64,000 nt of DNA from Bradyrhizobium sp. CCGUVB4N (lineage in GTDB: Bacteria > Pseudomonadota > Alphaproteobacteria > Rhizobiales > Xanthobacteraceae): assembly GCF_024199945.1 (NCBI RefSeq), contig NZ_JANADP010000001.1:1364001-1428000 (forward strand), written 5' to 3'. Both the position numbers and the translations under genes were made by a program. The notes under the pieces were generated by a model. That model had not been told where the DNA came from, did not search any database, and worked only from the letters and a program-made list of their open reading frames with translations. Below are positions 28,125 to 38,105 of this stretch, one piece after another; the stretch's first letter is position 1, and every line of letters starts with the position of its first letter.

Positions 28125-28215
28125 CCCGCCGATCTCTTCGCCATGCTCCGCGACACCGCGACCTCGAAAGGACTGCCGTTGAATGGCGCCCTCACGGTGC
28201 GCATCAATTCTGGCT

Positions 28216-30192
28216 ATGCCCGCGACGAAGATTCTTTGGGGTCAACTACTCTTTGTCTCAATGGTCGTGCTCGCTTTCCTCTGGGCGGCCACCGAATGGA
28301 CGGCGTGGCGTCTGGCTTTCCAGCCGCAACTCGGGCCTGCCTGGTTCATAATCGCGGGCTGGCCTGTCTATCAACCGGCTGCCTTCTTCCTTTGGTGGTT
28401 CGAGTTCGACGCCTACGCGCCTGTCATCTTCGTCAAGGGAGCGTGCATCGCCGCAAGCGGCGGGATAGCATCGGTCGGCGTCGCCATCTTCCTGTCGGTG
28501 TGGCGGGCAAAGGAAGCTCAGTATGTGACAACATATGGGTCGTCCCGCTGGGCGGATGCACGGGAGGTTCGCCGTGCGGGACTTCTGGGGCTAGATGGCG
28601 TCGTGCTCGGTCGCTTTGAGGGCCGTTATCTCCGGCATGATGGACCCGAGCATGTCCTTTGCTTTGCCCCGACCCGTTCCGGCAAAGGTGTCGGCCTTGT
28701 CATTCCGACGCTGCTGACCTGGCCGAACTCCACGATCATCCACGATATCAAGGGCGAGAACTTCCAGCTGACCTCCGGATGGCGTGCCCGCTTTGGGCCA
28801 GTGCTGTTATTTGACCCGACCAATCCGGAGAGCGCGGCCTACAATCCTCTGCTCGAGATTCGCCGAGGCGACTGCGAGGTCCGCGACGCCCAGAACATCG
28901 CCGACATTCTCGTCGATCCCGAAGGCGCGCTCGAGCGTCGCAATCACTGGGAGAAGACCAGCCATTCCCTGCTGGTCGGGGCAATTCTCCACGTCCTCTA
29001 TGCGGAACCAGACAAGACGCTTGCCGGCGTTGCCAGCTTCCTGTCGGACCCGTTGCGCGCAATCGAAACGACCCTGAACGCAATGTTGGCGACGCCCCAT
29101 CTGGGAGAGCGTGTCCATCCGGTCGTGGCTTCGGCGGCGCGCGAACTCCTCAACAAGAGTGAAAATGAACGTTCCGGCGTGCTGTCGACCACGATGAGCT
29201 TCCTAGGTCTCTACCGTGACCCCGTGGTTGCCCGGGTCACGGGGCGGAGCGACTGGCGCATTCGCGATCTTGTCGACGGACCCCGACCGGTCTCGCTTTA
29301 CCTTGTGGTGCCACCGTCCGACATCGCCCGGACAAAGCCCCTGATGCGGCTCGTTCTCAACCAGATCGGGCGGCGGCTAACCGAGAGCCTCGATACCGAC
29401 AGGCGGCGGCAGAAGCTGCTCCTCATGCTCGATGAGTTCGCAGCCCTCGGCCGGCTCGATTTCTTCGAGAGCCAGCTCGCCTTCATGGCAGGTTATGGCA
29501 TCCGCAGCTTTCTCATCACCCAAAGCCTGAATCAGCTTGAGCGCGCCTATGGCGCGAATCACGCGATCCTCGATAATTGCCATATCCGCGTTGCCTTCTC
29601 GACCAACGACGAGCGCACGGCCAAACGCGTGTCGGACGCGCTCGGAACCGCAACCGAAATGCGCGCGATGAAGAACTATGCCGGGCATCGGCTCTCGCCA
29701 TGGCTTGGCCACCTGATGGTCAGCCGCCAGGAAACATCTCGTCCGCTGCTCACGCCCGGGGAAGTCATGCAGCTCTCGCCCAGCGAGGCCATTGTGATGG
29801 TTTCCGGCGTGCACCCGATGCGCGCCCACAAGGTCCGCTACTACGAAGATCCGCAGTTCCAAAGCCGGATATTAGGCCCGTCGCACAACGTTCCAGTCGG
29901 CTTGGTCTCGCAGCCCGACGATTGGTCGGCCCACACACCGATTCCGCCCTCGATCGATCTGCTTACCGCGTCGAAGCGTAACGTCCGCGATGGGAATGGT
30001 GGCATTCGACGCGAGCCAGAACTGGCGCCGCAGGAGGAGGTCGTGATCACGGCGCCGCGCGCCGACAACGAATTCGACGACGCGCTCGATGATGGCGATG
30101 CTGATGCCGCGCAAGTTACGGCCGTGAATCGCTCGATGCAGGGGATTGCACGTTCGGTCAGCCTCGACCCGGACGATAAGATGGACCTTTGA
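28216..30192 (+). CDS. traG: TraG/VirD4-type coupling protein
   Basis: This 658-residue ATPase links the relaxase-DNA complex to the secretion channel. Two N-terminal membrane segments are visible (LLFVSMVVLAFLWAATEW and GACIAASGGIASVGVAIFL), then the Walker A motif APTRSGKGVG (residues 151-160) and Walker B LLLMLDEFAALGRLDF. The C-terminal tail is acidic, as in related proteins where it contacts the relaxase. ATG 28216 gives the expected start before ILWGQ; the frame is open 33 bases further upstream. It is 91 bp after the relaxase. Confidence 0.93.
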   Translation: MPATKILWGQLLFVSMVVLAFLWAATEWTAWRLAFQPQLGPAWFIIAGWPVYQPAAFFLWWFEFDAYAPVIFVKGACIAASGGIASVGVAIFLSVWRAKEAQYVTTYGSSRWADAREVRRAGLLGLDGVVLGRFEGRYLRHDGPEHVLCFAPTRSGKGVGLVIPTLLTWPNSTIIHDIKGENFQLTSGWRARFGPVLLFDPTNPESAAYNPLLEIRRGDCEVRDAQNIADILVDPEGALERRNHWEKTSHSLLVGAILHVLYAEPDKTLAGVASFLSDPLRAIETTLNAMLATPHLGERVHPVVASAARELLNKSENERSGVLSTTMSFLGLYRDPVVARVTGRSDWRIRDLVDGPRPVSLYLVVPPSDIARTKPLMRLVLNQIGRRLTESLDTDRRRQKLLLMLDEFAALGRLDFFESQLAFMAGYGIRSFLITQSLNQLERAYGANHAILDNCHIRVAFSTNDERTAKRVSDALGTATEMRAMKNYAGHRLSPWLGHLMVSRQETSRPLLTPGEVMQLSPSEAIVMVSGVHPMRAHKVRYYEDPQFQSRILGPSHNVPVGLVSQPDDWSAHTPIPPSIDLLTASKRNVRDGNGGIRREPELAPQEEVVITAPRADNEFDDALDDGDADAAQVTAVNRSMQGIARSVSLDPDDKMDL

Positions 30193-30202
30193 GAGGGCTA
30201 AG

Positions 30203-30652
30203 ATGAAGAAGGTCCAGCTCAGCATCTATCTCGATCCAGAGATCTTCCGTAGCCTCGAGGCGTTCGCAAAACATCAGGGCAAGCCCAAGTCGCTGGTTGC
30301 CGAGGCTGCCGTTGCCTCCTTCCTGTCCCCCGATGAGTCCGAGCGGAGGGAAGCGGCGATAGCCAAGCGGCTCGACCGGATCGTGGGTACGCTCGAGCGC
30401 CTTGAGCGCAATGACGGTGTTACGTTGGAAACGATTGGACTGTTCATCCGCTTCTGGTTGACGGCAACTCCGGCATTACCGGAGCAGTCGAGCCCCGCGG
30501 CGCGCGCCAAGGGCGCTGAACGCTACGATCGCTTTGTCGAAGCTCTTGGACGGCGCCTGTCCAGTGGATCGAGCATGCTTAGGGAAGTCAGTTTCGAATC
30601 CTATGAAGCGGGAGGTCTTGATCCGACACAACACAAAGCTCGCCCCACCTGA
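30203..30652 (+). CDS. Ribbon-helix-helix (CopG-like) protein
   Basis: The product from ATG 30203 has 149 residues, beginning MKKVQLSIYLDPEIFRSLEA, a ribbon-helix-helix DNA-binding fold, followed by AKHQGKPKSLVAEAAVASFL. A coiled helix (RLDRIVGTLERLERNDGV) and a hydrophobic stretch follow. In related elements this gene lies between traG and trbB and probably regulates the trb operon. Here no trbB follows, so the module ends abruptly. AGGGCTAAG precedes the ATG. Confidence 0.85.
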   Translation: MKKVQLSIYLDPEIFRSLEAFAKHQGKPKSLVAEAAVASFLSPDESERREAAIAKRLDRIVGTLERLERNDGVTLETIGLFIRFWLTATPALPEQSSPAARAKGAERYDRFVEALGRRLSSGSSMLREVSFESYEAGGLDPTQHKARPT

Positions 30653-31270
30653 TCGACCCGCCACTTCATTCTTTTGCTGCGTTAGACTACGATCGCCCTC
30701 GTCAATCAGTTGAAAGAACTCGCGATGAGGTCCCTCCATCTTGCCTGTTAATCACCTCCTTGAAATCGATCGTTGCGGCATCGATCAATGTGCCCAGAGA
30801 AAGAAGAGGGCCATGCAAGGAAGAGGGAGGATATCAGCCCAGCGGCGAACTCGAACTGAAAGCTAGTGAGCTCGAGCTAGCTGCATCAGGGGCACCGCAA
30901 GGGGCACTCTTCGGCGGCGCGCCGCCGAAGCGGATGCTTCTTGCAACGAAAAAGAAACCTACCGCGGTCATGTCGCCCGCGAGCCGCTGCTATATCGTCC
31001 GAACACTGAAGTGCTGACCGTTGTGTTCAAGTCTGCCGAAAGTGACCTAAAGATTCGAACGAAACAAGTTAGGCTCCGTGTCGGTCGCTCTCCGAGAGAC
31101 ACGGACCTTCTGGATAAGTGACCTGATCGAGTGAGGGGCTCGAGATGCCCAGGGCGGCTATCTGGGAGCTGCGGCGCCACTTTCTGAAATCTCCATTATC
31201 GGGAGAGCAAACAAAGGTATCGTACGAGGCTACAGTGGACCGTTGCGATCGGGCGGTCGATCGCATGCTA
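30653..31270. other. Intergenic; trb operon expected here is absent
   Basis: No part of trbB or other trb genes is recognisable. A perfect 22-bp palindrome lies at 30909-30930 (CTTCGGCGGCG and its complement), and a weaker hairpin CCGTGTC/GACACGG is near 31077-31106. Confidence 0.5.
30909..30930. repeat. 22-bp perfect palindrome
   Basis: CTTCGGCGGCG is directly followed by its reverse complement. There is no T run, so it is not an obvious terminator. Confidence 0.6.
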
Positions 31271-32388
31271 GTACCCGGAATCAGAGCTGAGTGATACGGC
31301 GGCCTTTGAAACGGCGTTGACGGACCTTTTTCTTGGTCCAGACGAAGGGCTCGGCTCTGTCGTTGTATGCGTTGACGTAGGCATCGATGTGATCCTGAAG
31401 CTGCTTGAGGCTTGTGAAGGAGGTGCCGCTGAGCGACTGCCCCTGCAAGATCGAAAACCATACCTCGACCTGATTGAGCCAGGACGCACTTGTCGGCGTG
31501 AAATGAAATTGCACGTTGGGGTGGGCCTTGAGCCAGGGCTCGTTCTTCTTGTGGGTGTTGAGGTTGTCGAGGATGACGTGAAGCTTCCGGTTCGGAAAAG
31601 CCGCGGTGACGCTGTTCATGAAGTCGAGAAACTCGACGCGGCGTCGGCGTTTTGAATGCGTCGCGATGATCTTTCCGGTGGCGACTTCGAGCGCCGCAAA
31701 CAATGTTGTCGTGCCATGCCGCTTGTAATCGTGGCTCTGGCCGGTCAAGGCGCGGCCATTGGGCAACTTCAGATAACCCTGCGCTCGCTCCAAGGCCTGG
31801 ATCGAAGGCTTCTCGTCCACGCATAGCACAATGGCCTTCGCGGGCGGGGCGACGTAGAGGCCAACAACATCGGCGGCTTTGGCCGTAAAGTTCGGGTCGT
31901 TGCTCTCGCACCAGGACTTGCGAGCCACGAGGTCAATCTTGTGGATGCGCAGGAACCGCCAGACATATTGGACGTCAACATCGCCCAGTGCCTCGGCCAG
32001 CAGAGGGCCGGTCCAGCGTGCGAACCCTTGCGGGGCCGGCTTATCCAACAGCTTCAGAATCCGCTTGTCGGTAGCCTTCGTATAGATCGGCTGCTTGCCA
32101 GGCCGCGGCTTGTCTTGCAGACCTTCCAGGCCATGATCGGCATAGCGGCGCCGCCAAAGGCTGACAATCCGCGGCTGGACCCCGACTTCTTTGGCGATCG
32201 AGCGGGTGCTGCGCCCGTCCGCTGCCAACAGAACTATCCGCGCCCGCTTCAAATCGCGCTGCAACGTCACCGGCGAGCGACAACACGCCTCAAGCACCTT
32301 GCGATCTTTCCGCGAAAGGTGGACTTCTCTTGCTTCGGGGATCATCCCGACCTTGAATCATGACTCACGATCCAAGAAAAGTGGGTAC
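31271..32388 (-). mobile_element. Complete IS630-family insertion sequence
   Basis: The element runs between two TA dinucleotides (31269-31270 and 32389-32390), as IS630 elements do. Its ends read GTACCC and GGGTAC inward and share a further short GAGT match. The 1118-bp length is normal. It holds one intact transposase gene. Confidence 0.82.
31281..32345 (-). CDS. IS630-family transposase
   Basis: The 354-residue protein has a helix-turn-helix N-terminal domain (RSTRSIAKEVGVQPRIVSLW), a winged-helix segment, and a DDE catalytic domain with the expected order: VLCVDEKPSIQAL, then HVILDNLNTHKK, then ASWLNQVEVWFSILQ. The catalytic residues (D, D, E) are present. The frame is uninterrupted, so this is probably the only active insertion sequence in the window. 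Confidence 0.93.
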   Translation of the reverse strand: MIPEAREVHLSRKDRKVLEACCRSPVTLQRDLKRARIVLLAADGRSTRSIAKEVGVQPRIVSLWRRRYADHGLEGLQDKPRPGKQPIYTKATDKRILKLLDKPAPQGFARWTGPLLAEALGDVDVQYVWRFLRIHKIDLVARKSWCESNDPNFTAKAADVVGLYVAPPAKAIVLCVDEKPSIQALERAQGYLKLPNGRALTGQSHDYKRHGTTTLFAALEVATGKIIATHSKRRRRVEFLDFMNSVTAAFPNRKLHVILDNLNTHKKNEPWLKAHPNVQFHFTPTSASWLNQVEVWFSILQGQSLSGTSFTSLKQLQDHIDAYVNAYNDRAEPFVWTKKKVRQRRFKGRRITQL

Positions 32389-32441
32389 TAGCACTTCCTA
32401 ACGAGTAATTTTTTGTGAACATGAGAAACGGCTGCCGTTGG

Positions 32442-33368
32442 TTATCGGCGAGGCAAATATCGCACTTCGGCACGGGCGAGTTCGTCGTACCCGAACATCG
32501 CGAAGACCTCGTCGAGCGTCGCGATATGTGGCTCAACGCCGGCAATACCCTCCTTGGCCATGATGTCATCGCAGACTCGTCGCATTGCCGCCGTTGCAGC
32601 TCGCATAGAGTGGTTTGCCCAGATCACTGTCGAGATTTCGGCATCGCGATATACTGAGACGGGGGTTCGGAAGTATTTCGTTGGAACGATGACGACCGGC
32701 AGCCGGTTCTGCCAGGCACTCACAAACGAAAGGACCTCATCCGCACTGCTCTTTCGTGAGTGGATAAGGATTGCATCGGCTCCCGCATCAGCATAAGCGT
32801 GAGCGCGCAAAATTGCTTCGTCCAGTCCATGGCCGCTGATGAGGGCTTCGATCCGGGCAACGAGGACCAAGTCCTCTGCGATTGTATCTTTCACGGCCCG
32901 CAGTCGGCCGGAGAATTCATTGATATCGGCAAGGGGATGCCGCTCGCCAACGAATGAGTTCATCTTCGGAAAACAGCTGTCCTCGAGCGCGACACCGGCA
33001 GCGCCGCGCTGACGGAGCTTGCGTGCCAGGAGGCGCGCATTATTGAAGTTCCCGAAGCCGCCATCGCCGTCGACGAGCACAGGAAGCTCAGTCGAGTCGA
33101 CGATGCGCTCGACCACGTCGACGATTTGGCTCCATGAAGCTTCGTTGGCATCGCGGTAGCCGAGAGAGCAGGCGATCGACAGACCCGACGCCCAGAGACT
33201 TTTGAATCCTGCGCGCTTGGCGATAGCGCCAGAGAGCCCGTCATGCGCTTCCATGAGGAAGGAGAGCTCGGTAGTGGAGCAGACCTGAGCGCGCAGCGCT
33301 TCTACGCACGACGAGACAGCACCTCGGTGAGGGGCGCTATCGAATACATATTGCGGTTGAGGTTGCAT
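32442..33368 (-). CDS. Isocitrate lyase / PEP mutase superfamily protein
   Basis: The 308-residue product from ATG 33368 (AAGGA seven bases upstream) is a TIM-barrel enzyme of the PEP mutase/isocitrate lyase group. Visible features are MEAHDGLSGAIAKRAGFKS, the metal-binding LVDGDGGFGN, the gating loop LEDSCFPKMNSF, and VARIEAL. PEP mutase makes phosphonopyruvate; relatives hydrolyse phosphonopyruvate or cleave 2-methylisocitrate or oxaloacetate. In the diagnostic EDK-x5-NS motif the lysine is serine here (EDS-CFPKM-NS), while the later lysine and asparagine of the loop remain. The activity is therefore uncertain. An upstream in-frame extension to 33479 exists but lacks support. Confidence 0.8.
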   Translation of the reverse strand: MQPQPQYVFDSAPHRGAVSSCVEALRAQVCSTTELSFLMEAHDGLSGAIAKRAGFKSLWASGLSIACSLGYRDANEASWSQIVDVVERIVDSTELPVLVDGDGGFGNFNNARLLARKLRQRGAAGVALEDSCFPKMNSFVGERHPLADINEFSGRLRAVKDTIAEDLVLVARIEALISGHGLDEAILRAHAYADAGADAILIHSRKSSADEVLSFVSAWQNRLPVVIVPTKYFRTPVSVYRDAEISTVIWANHSMRAATAAMRRVCDDIMAKEGIAGVEPHIATLDEVFAMFGYDELARAEVRYLPRR

Positions 33369-34437
33369 GCCGAAATCCTTGCAGGACACGTTGGACCTGC
33401 CGAGGTTCATGAACCGGGATGAAGACATGCTTTCGTCATGTAGATCAATTCCTGGCCTTGGTAGTTGACTGAGGTACAAAATTGTTATGGCAGTCTTGGT
33501 GTGGTTGAGCGCCCGCCAAGCGCTAAGCTCCTAGGTTCCGCGCATCGTAGGACCATTCGGGCCGCTAAAACCGTTCGAGCGGCGGTTCTCGGGTCGAGCG
33601 GCAGCCCCCCGACGTTCAGTTAATGGTCTATCGATCGCGGGGTCGCTTGGCCGCTCGTAGACGATCATAATGTCCGCAACGTCGCTGCCATCGATCTCCT
33701 GCACGACGACCGCAGCGCGGTAGATCATGATGCCGCGGCGGGCACCGGCGAACAGCCACAGCGTGTTGATGCTCACCCGAAGGTTGCTCAAGGCAGCCTC
33801 TAGATTGCTCCAACGGACGAAGGGGGCAGGCAACTTTCGATCAACGGCTCTTCCGAGGAGAAGTTTTGCAGCGCGTAGGGTTCTCCGCCGCACAGAAAGC
33901 AGCCTCATGATGGAGCGGAGCAATTTCCGTTCCGAAGGCCGCCGCGATAATCGAGAGAAAGAGGACGTATCGCGAGCAAACGACCACTGGTCCATGTTCC
34001 GTTTTGAAGGACGCATAGGGCCTGTCGCGCTCGAAACAGTGACTTTGGTCTGCCGCACGCGAGCTTCGTTCAAGATGGAATTGGGAGATTCAGTAGGGCA
34101 AGAGTCGTCGGCACAGTCGTTGCTGCTTGCAGGTCAAGACAGGAAAACGTTTGCACTTACTCTCTTCGCGCGTTCAGTGGTTGGCTTGGTGGCGAATTCG
34201 ATGAGTCGACGGCCGCGGTATCACGCGACTGACTGAGACTAATGCTTGTGATCACCGGCTTACAACGGACGATGAAAACATGATGGCAGCGGCCAACACA
34301 CTTCGAGCCGAGGCAACGAACAAGCGGGTTTGCACGCCGGATGTTCAGCCTCCATCACGGCGCGGAGGTTCGGCGAGGCTGGATCTGAGCAGGTTGAATC
34401 CGTCTCGTCCGCGTTGACGATGTTGGCAGCAGGCCCC
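33369..34437. other. No clear gene
   Basis: Minus frame 33531-34073 and plus frame 33727-34236 overlap antiparallel. The minus frame has a plausible segment (GIMIYRAAVVVQEIDGSDVADI), which may be a relic of a small gene. Neither has a convincing start. Confidence 0.35.
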
Positions 34438-35511
34438 TCAGAGGACCAGTCGTCGATCGGTTGCAGAGACAAATCGCACCATGTCGGGGGTTGGATGGCG
34501 GGCACGTGGCCGGGATGTGATCGTTTGCGGTTGTCCGGTCAGGACGGCCGTCTCAATTGCGAGCAGTGCGCGCAGGTCCGCCAAGCCTTCCTCGCCATCG
34601 GCTTCGGGCGGCGTTCCAGCTTTGATGCAATCTGAAAAGTACTGCACCTGCGCGGCAAATTGGTCGATGTGCGGAAACTGGGTTTCACCGACCTCGCCGT
34701 CGCGGCGCAGGCGCAATTTTGTTGCCGTCTCGAACCGGAAACTGGGGTCGAGTTCGATATCACCCGACGTTCCGACGACTCGATAATTGTCGACGGTAGA
34801 CGCCCCGAAGCTGGCGATGAATTGGGCCAAACCGCCTGAAGGAAAACGCAGCAAGGCTGCGACCGACGCATCCACCTCGCCAAACCGTGGGTCATCGATC
34901 GGTCGGTGCGCCATTGCCACGGCCTCAATCGGCTCCTCAGTAAAGATATGACGAGCCGCGTTGACGCAGTAGACCCCCACGTCCTGGAGGGGGCCACCCC
35001 AACTCGCAGCTTTAAGTCTGTGGTTCCCTATCGCCGTCTGGAAACTGAAAACCGATTGAAAGAAGAGCGGTCGGCCGATCGCGTTGTTGCGGACATGTTC
35101 GAGGACCGCGACGGTTCCGGGTTCGTTGTGGAGCCGGTAGGCGGTCATCAGAAACACGCCAGCCTCGCGCGCAGCGGCGATCATAGCGAGGGCATCTTGT
35201 TCGTTGGTAGCCAGCGGTTTCTCGACCAAAATGTGCTTGCCGGCGCGAGCCGCCCGAACCGTATAGTCAGCATGCAAATGGTTGGGCAGAGCAATATACA
35301 CCACGTCGACGTCGGAGCCTCTCAAAAGGGCATCGTATCCGTCATAGTTGGCGACCTGACCAATACCATGAAAATCCGCTAGTTGCGCGGCCTTGTCTCG
35401 ATGACCGGTTACGATTGCGGTAACCTTCGAGTTCGCGGACTGTCCGACTCCCGGCAAGAAAGCTTGTTGCGAAATCGCACCAGCGCCGACGACTGCATAC
35501 TTGATCATCAT
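34438..35511 (-). CDS. Gfo/Idh/MocA-family NAD(P)-dependent oxidoreductase
   Basis: The 357-residue protein starts with a dinucleotide-binding fold (YAVVGAGAISQQAFLPGV), followed by VVYIALPNHLHADYTVRA and the family's EKP motif in GKHILVEKPLATNEQDA. The C-terminal domain is the usual open beta-sheet with WGGPLQDVGVYCVNAARH, like glucose-fructose oxidoreductase and sugar or inositol dehydrogenases. The substrate is probably a sugar or polyol. Tandem ATGs lie at 35511 and 35508 behind GAGAGGAA. It lies about 1 kb upstream of the PEP-mutase-like gene on the same strand, but linkage in one pathway is not shown. Confidence 0.9.
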   Translation of the reverse strand: MMIKYAVVGAGAISQQAFLPGVGQSANSKVTAIVTGHRDKAAQLADFHGIGQVANYDGYDALLRGSDVDVVYIALPNHLHADYTVRAARAGKHILVEKPLATNEQDALAMIAAAREAGVFLMTAYRLHNEPGTVAVLEHVRNNAIGRPLFFQSVFSFQTAIGNHRLKAASWGGPLQDVGVYCVNAARHIFTEEPIEAVAMAHRPIDDPRFGEVDASVAALLRFPSGGLAQFIASFGASTVDNYRVVGTSGDIELDPSFRFETATKLRLRRDGEVGETQFPHIDQFAAQVQYFSDCIKAGTPPEADGEEGLADLRALLAIETAVLTGQPQTITSRPRARHPTPDMVRFVSATDRRLVL

Positions 35512-36368
35512 TTCCTCTCCGAGGGCTCGATCTTGGATCGCGTTCGAGGCTGTCGGATTTCCTCCAACTTCGTTCGCTTCTGTCAGTCATACAGGGGACG
35601 AGGCCGTATCTGAGGGGTGCCGCCCCATTTTCGGCGAGAGCCTCGGGCCCTGTACTCATTTCACGTCCCCCCTGACGTCCCATCAGATGACCGAGCTAGT
35701 GGAGTAACCGCTGCGGCCAGATCGAAACCGACCAGCCGCGTTGCGTCTGAAATTGCGAATACGCAGTCACAGCTGGCTGTCTGTTGCGGCAATCTGGCTC
35801 TCTGTTGCGACAATAACTGCCAAGTCGCAGGAACATCAGAACCCAAAAGGTTGGCGAGGACCGACATTCACGGTCCAGCAATTGCCGTGCCAGCAAAGAC
35901 CTCGTGCAAAACCTTGCTTCGAACACGGGCGACGCATAGTCGAGCCAACGTCAGGCTCCCTCGCTAATGTCGCAAACCCAGCACTCCAGAAGAAAGCCCG
36001 GGCATGGTGTGTTTCGGCATGCATGAACGCGGCCGCTTCCGGGGTGATCGACATCCAAGAAGATTCCGTGATGGCCTCCGTCGACTCATGGGTAGATCGT
36101 GATGAAGACGATAGGATCATCTGTCGCGATAATTTTGCTTACGTTCTGGATGCACGTCCCAGGATTGCCGCGGTCAAGCAGCTAGTCTTGGAACTTGGTA
36201 TTCGACCAACCGAAAGGGGGTTGTCGAGAGTCCGCAATTCGAACTTTCTCATGGCCGACGATCGCGGCAGACAACGGAAGTTGCCCGCAGATAGGCGATC
36301 CGAAGTGAAACGGGTGACGGACGCGATAAGCCGCGTGGGCTGCCCCCGTAGCTCGGTTTGACCAGACG
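35512..36368. other. No clear gene
   Basis: The plus frame 35741-36361 is open, but its N-terminal half looks like noise. The part from about 36020 (INAAASGVIDIQEDSV-like and DARPRIAAVKQLVLELGIRP) has better composition. No domain is recognised. It converges on the HerA gene end. Confidence 0.35.
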
Positions 36369-38105
36369 CTATTTGACGAGCGTCTGACGGCGCCAACTCT
36401 CTACGGCCTTGTCGAGCTCGGCTGTAGCCCTCGGATCCGCCCAGCGGTCCCAAAACTGAATCGTGCCGCTGAGCGGTTCGTTGATCGGCTTTGCGATCCG
36501 GATGCGTGTAGGTAATAAGATCGCATCGCCGACCACGAGGGCCTCGCCGGTGTCGAGCACGGGGAGCAGATCACCAAACCCGCCCAGGCTATCGGGCAGC
36601 AGGCGGCGTACCACCGTCTGATCGTCACCATTGGTCAAGCGCATGGCAATCAAATTGTTGCACTGACTGACGACGGTGCGATTCACTTCGGCGGGCCGCT
36701 GGCTGATGACGACAAGGCCAACGCCATATTTTCGACCTTCCTTGGCAATGCGCTCAAAAGTCGCGATCGCATTCTCTGCGGCGCCGGAGGTAGCGTCCTG
36801 GGGAATATAGAGATGTGCCTCGTCGCAGAACAGCGCCACTGGATGACGTGCCCCCTGCGGACTCCACTGCTGCACATGAAGGACCATACGTGCAACCATG
36901 CCGACGATCAGCGGCAGAATGTCCGAGGGAACTTCGGAAAAGTCGATCACCTTTACCCCGTCGCGGCCCCCCTTGGCAGCTCGTCCGCCTAGGAGTAGCG
37001 TGACTGCTTCATCGAGCCACTTATAGCTATCGGCGACGCCCACTGCCGGAAACAAGAACCCGAGTCGGCGGTCTGTACGCTTGCCTTCGAGGCGCTGGAT
37101 CAAGCGGCTGAGCTTCCCGTGAAAGTCGCCCTGCTTTTCGGCCCTGGCGCCTGGCACCATTTCCGTGTTCAGACGATCGAGTTCCGTGAGCACCGATGCC
37201 ATCGCAAAAGGGACGGGGCTGTCGATCGTGAAGTTGGCGAGAACATCAGTGTGGCCCCCTGCAGTCAGGAAGCTGGTCTTCGCATCGACAATCGCACGCG
37301 ACATAACCATGGCCTGATTAGGCGCGTTTTGGTCGCTGCGGTCGACGAACATCGAGACTAGCGCTTCGTAGCTCATCAGCCAGTAGGGAAGGTGAAGCAC
37401 GCCGTCAGTGAGGCCTTTGTCCGCATCAATATCGCCCGGCCCCGCGACTCGAAGATGCGCGAAACCGGCCCCGGCCATAGACGCATATTCGCCGTGCATG
37501 TCGAACACGATAGCGTTAGCACTTTCAAGCTCGGCCACTTGTTCCAGGAGACGCGCTGTCGTCCAGGATTTACCGGAGCCAGTGCAACCGACGATGAGGG
37601 CGTGGCGCTGGAAAAGCCTGTTGCCGTTGACGTAAGCCTCCGCGTTGGGATCGAGAGTATAAGCGCCGAGCGACAGACGCTGAGCACCCCCAGTCACCTC
37701 AGAGATGACGCCCATGAAGCGGGTCAGCCGTTCGCCCTCAAGTGCGAAACAGCATGCATCAATTTCCGGAACCGTTTCGAGCGTACGCCGGAATACGTTG
37801 GCCCGCGTCCCGTCCCGGTCGAGCAGAGTTCCAATCAACGTGATGCGGACCAGATTAACCTCGGGATGGGCCTCGTCGGCACGCTCGACGTCGGCCACTT
37901 TTGCTTCCTCGAGCGCGGTGCGGGTGATTTTGTGGATAACGCCAATCAGCTTGTGGCCGGCCAAGCTGCTTTGGAGCGCGACCAGCCGATTGACCTGTAG
38001 TGCACGCAATGCATCGACGTCATCGACGCGAACAATCACGGTGGCGGTATCGACCGATTGGACGCGTCCGAGCGCCTCTGCATCGGTAAAGTCGAGCATG
38101 CTCAT
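36369..38105 (-). CDS. HerA-family ATPase of a SIR2-HerA defence pair
   Basis: From ATG 38105 the product has 578 residues. An N-terminal HAS-barrel (residues about 10-150) precedes the ATPase core: Walker A GCTGSGKS (173-180), VFDMHGEYASM (about 200-210), Walker B VALFCDEAHLYIP (423-435) and the ISQRPAEV sensor segment, with an arginine near the end of the core. This is the archaeal/bacterial HerA DNA-translocase type, expected to form hexamers. The ATG overlaps the SIR2 stop (ATGA), so the two are translationally coupled. In known SIR2-HerA (Nezha-type) systems both proteins assemble together and act on phage infection. It is the last gene of the operon. Confidence 0.92.
   Translation of the reverse strand: MSMLDFTDAEALGRVQSVDTATVIVRVDDVDALRALQVNRLVALQSSLAGHKLIGVIHKITRTALEEAKVADVERADEAHPEVNLVRITLIGTLLDRDGTRANVFRRTLETVPEIDACCFALEGERLTRFMGVISEVTGGAQRLSLGAYTLDPNAEAYVNGNRLFQRHALIVGCTGSGKSWTTARLLEQVAELESANAIVFDMHGEYASMAGAGFAHLRVAGPGDIDADKGLTDGVLHLPYWLMSYEALVSMFVDRSDQNAPNQAMVMSRAIVDAKTSFLTAGGHTDVLANFTIDSPVPFAMASVLTELDRLNTEMVPGARAEKQGDFHGKLSRLIQRLEGKRTDRRLGFLFPAVGVADSYKWLDEAVTLLLGGRAAKGGRDGVKVIDFSEVPSDILPLIVGMVARMVLHVQQWSPQGARHPVALFCDEAHLYIPQDATSGAAENAIATFERIAKEGRKYGVGLVVISQRPAEVNRTVVSQCNNLIAMRLTNGDDQTVVRRLLPDSLGGFGDLLPVLDTGEALVVGDAILLPTRIRIAKPINEPLSGTIQFWDRWADPRATAELDKAVESWRRQTLVK

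Noticed and set aside
31069..31911. 280-codon minus-strand frame overlapping the IS630 element
   Set aside because: It crosses the end of the insertion sequence and is an alternative frame of the transposase.
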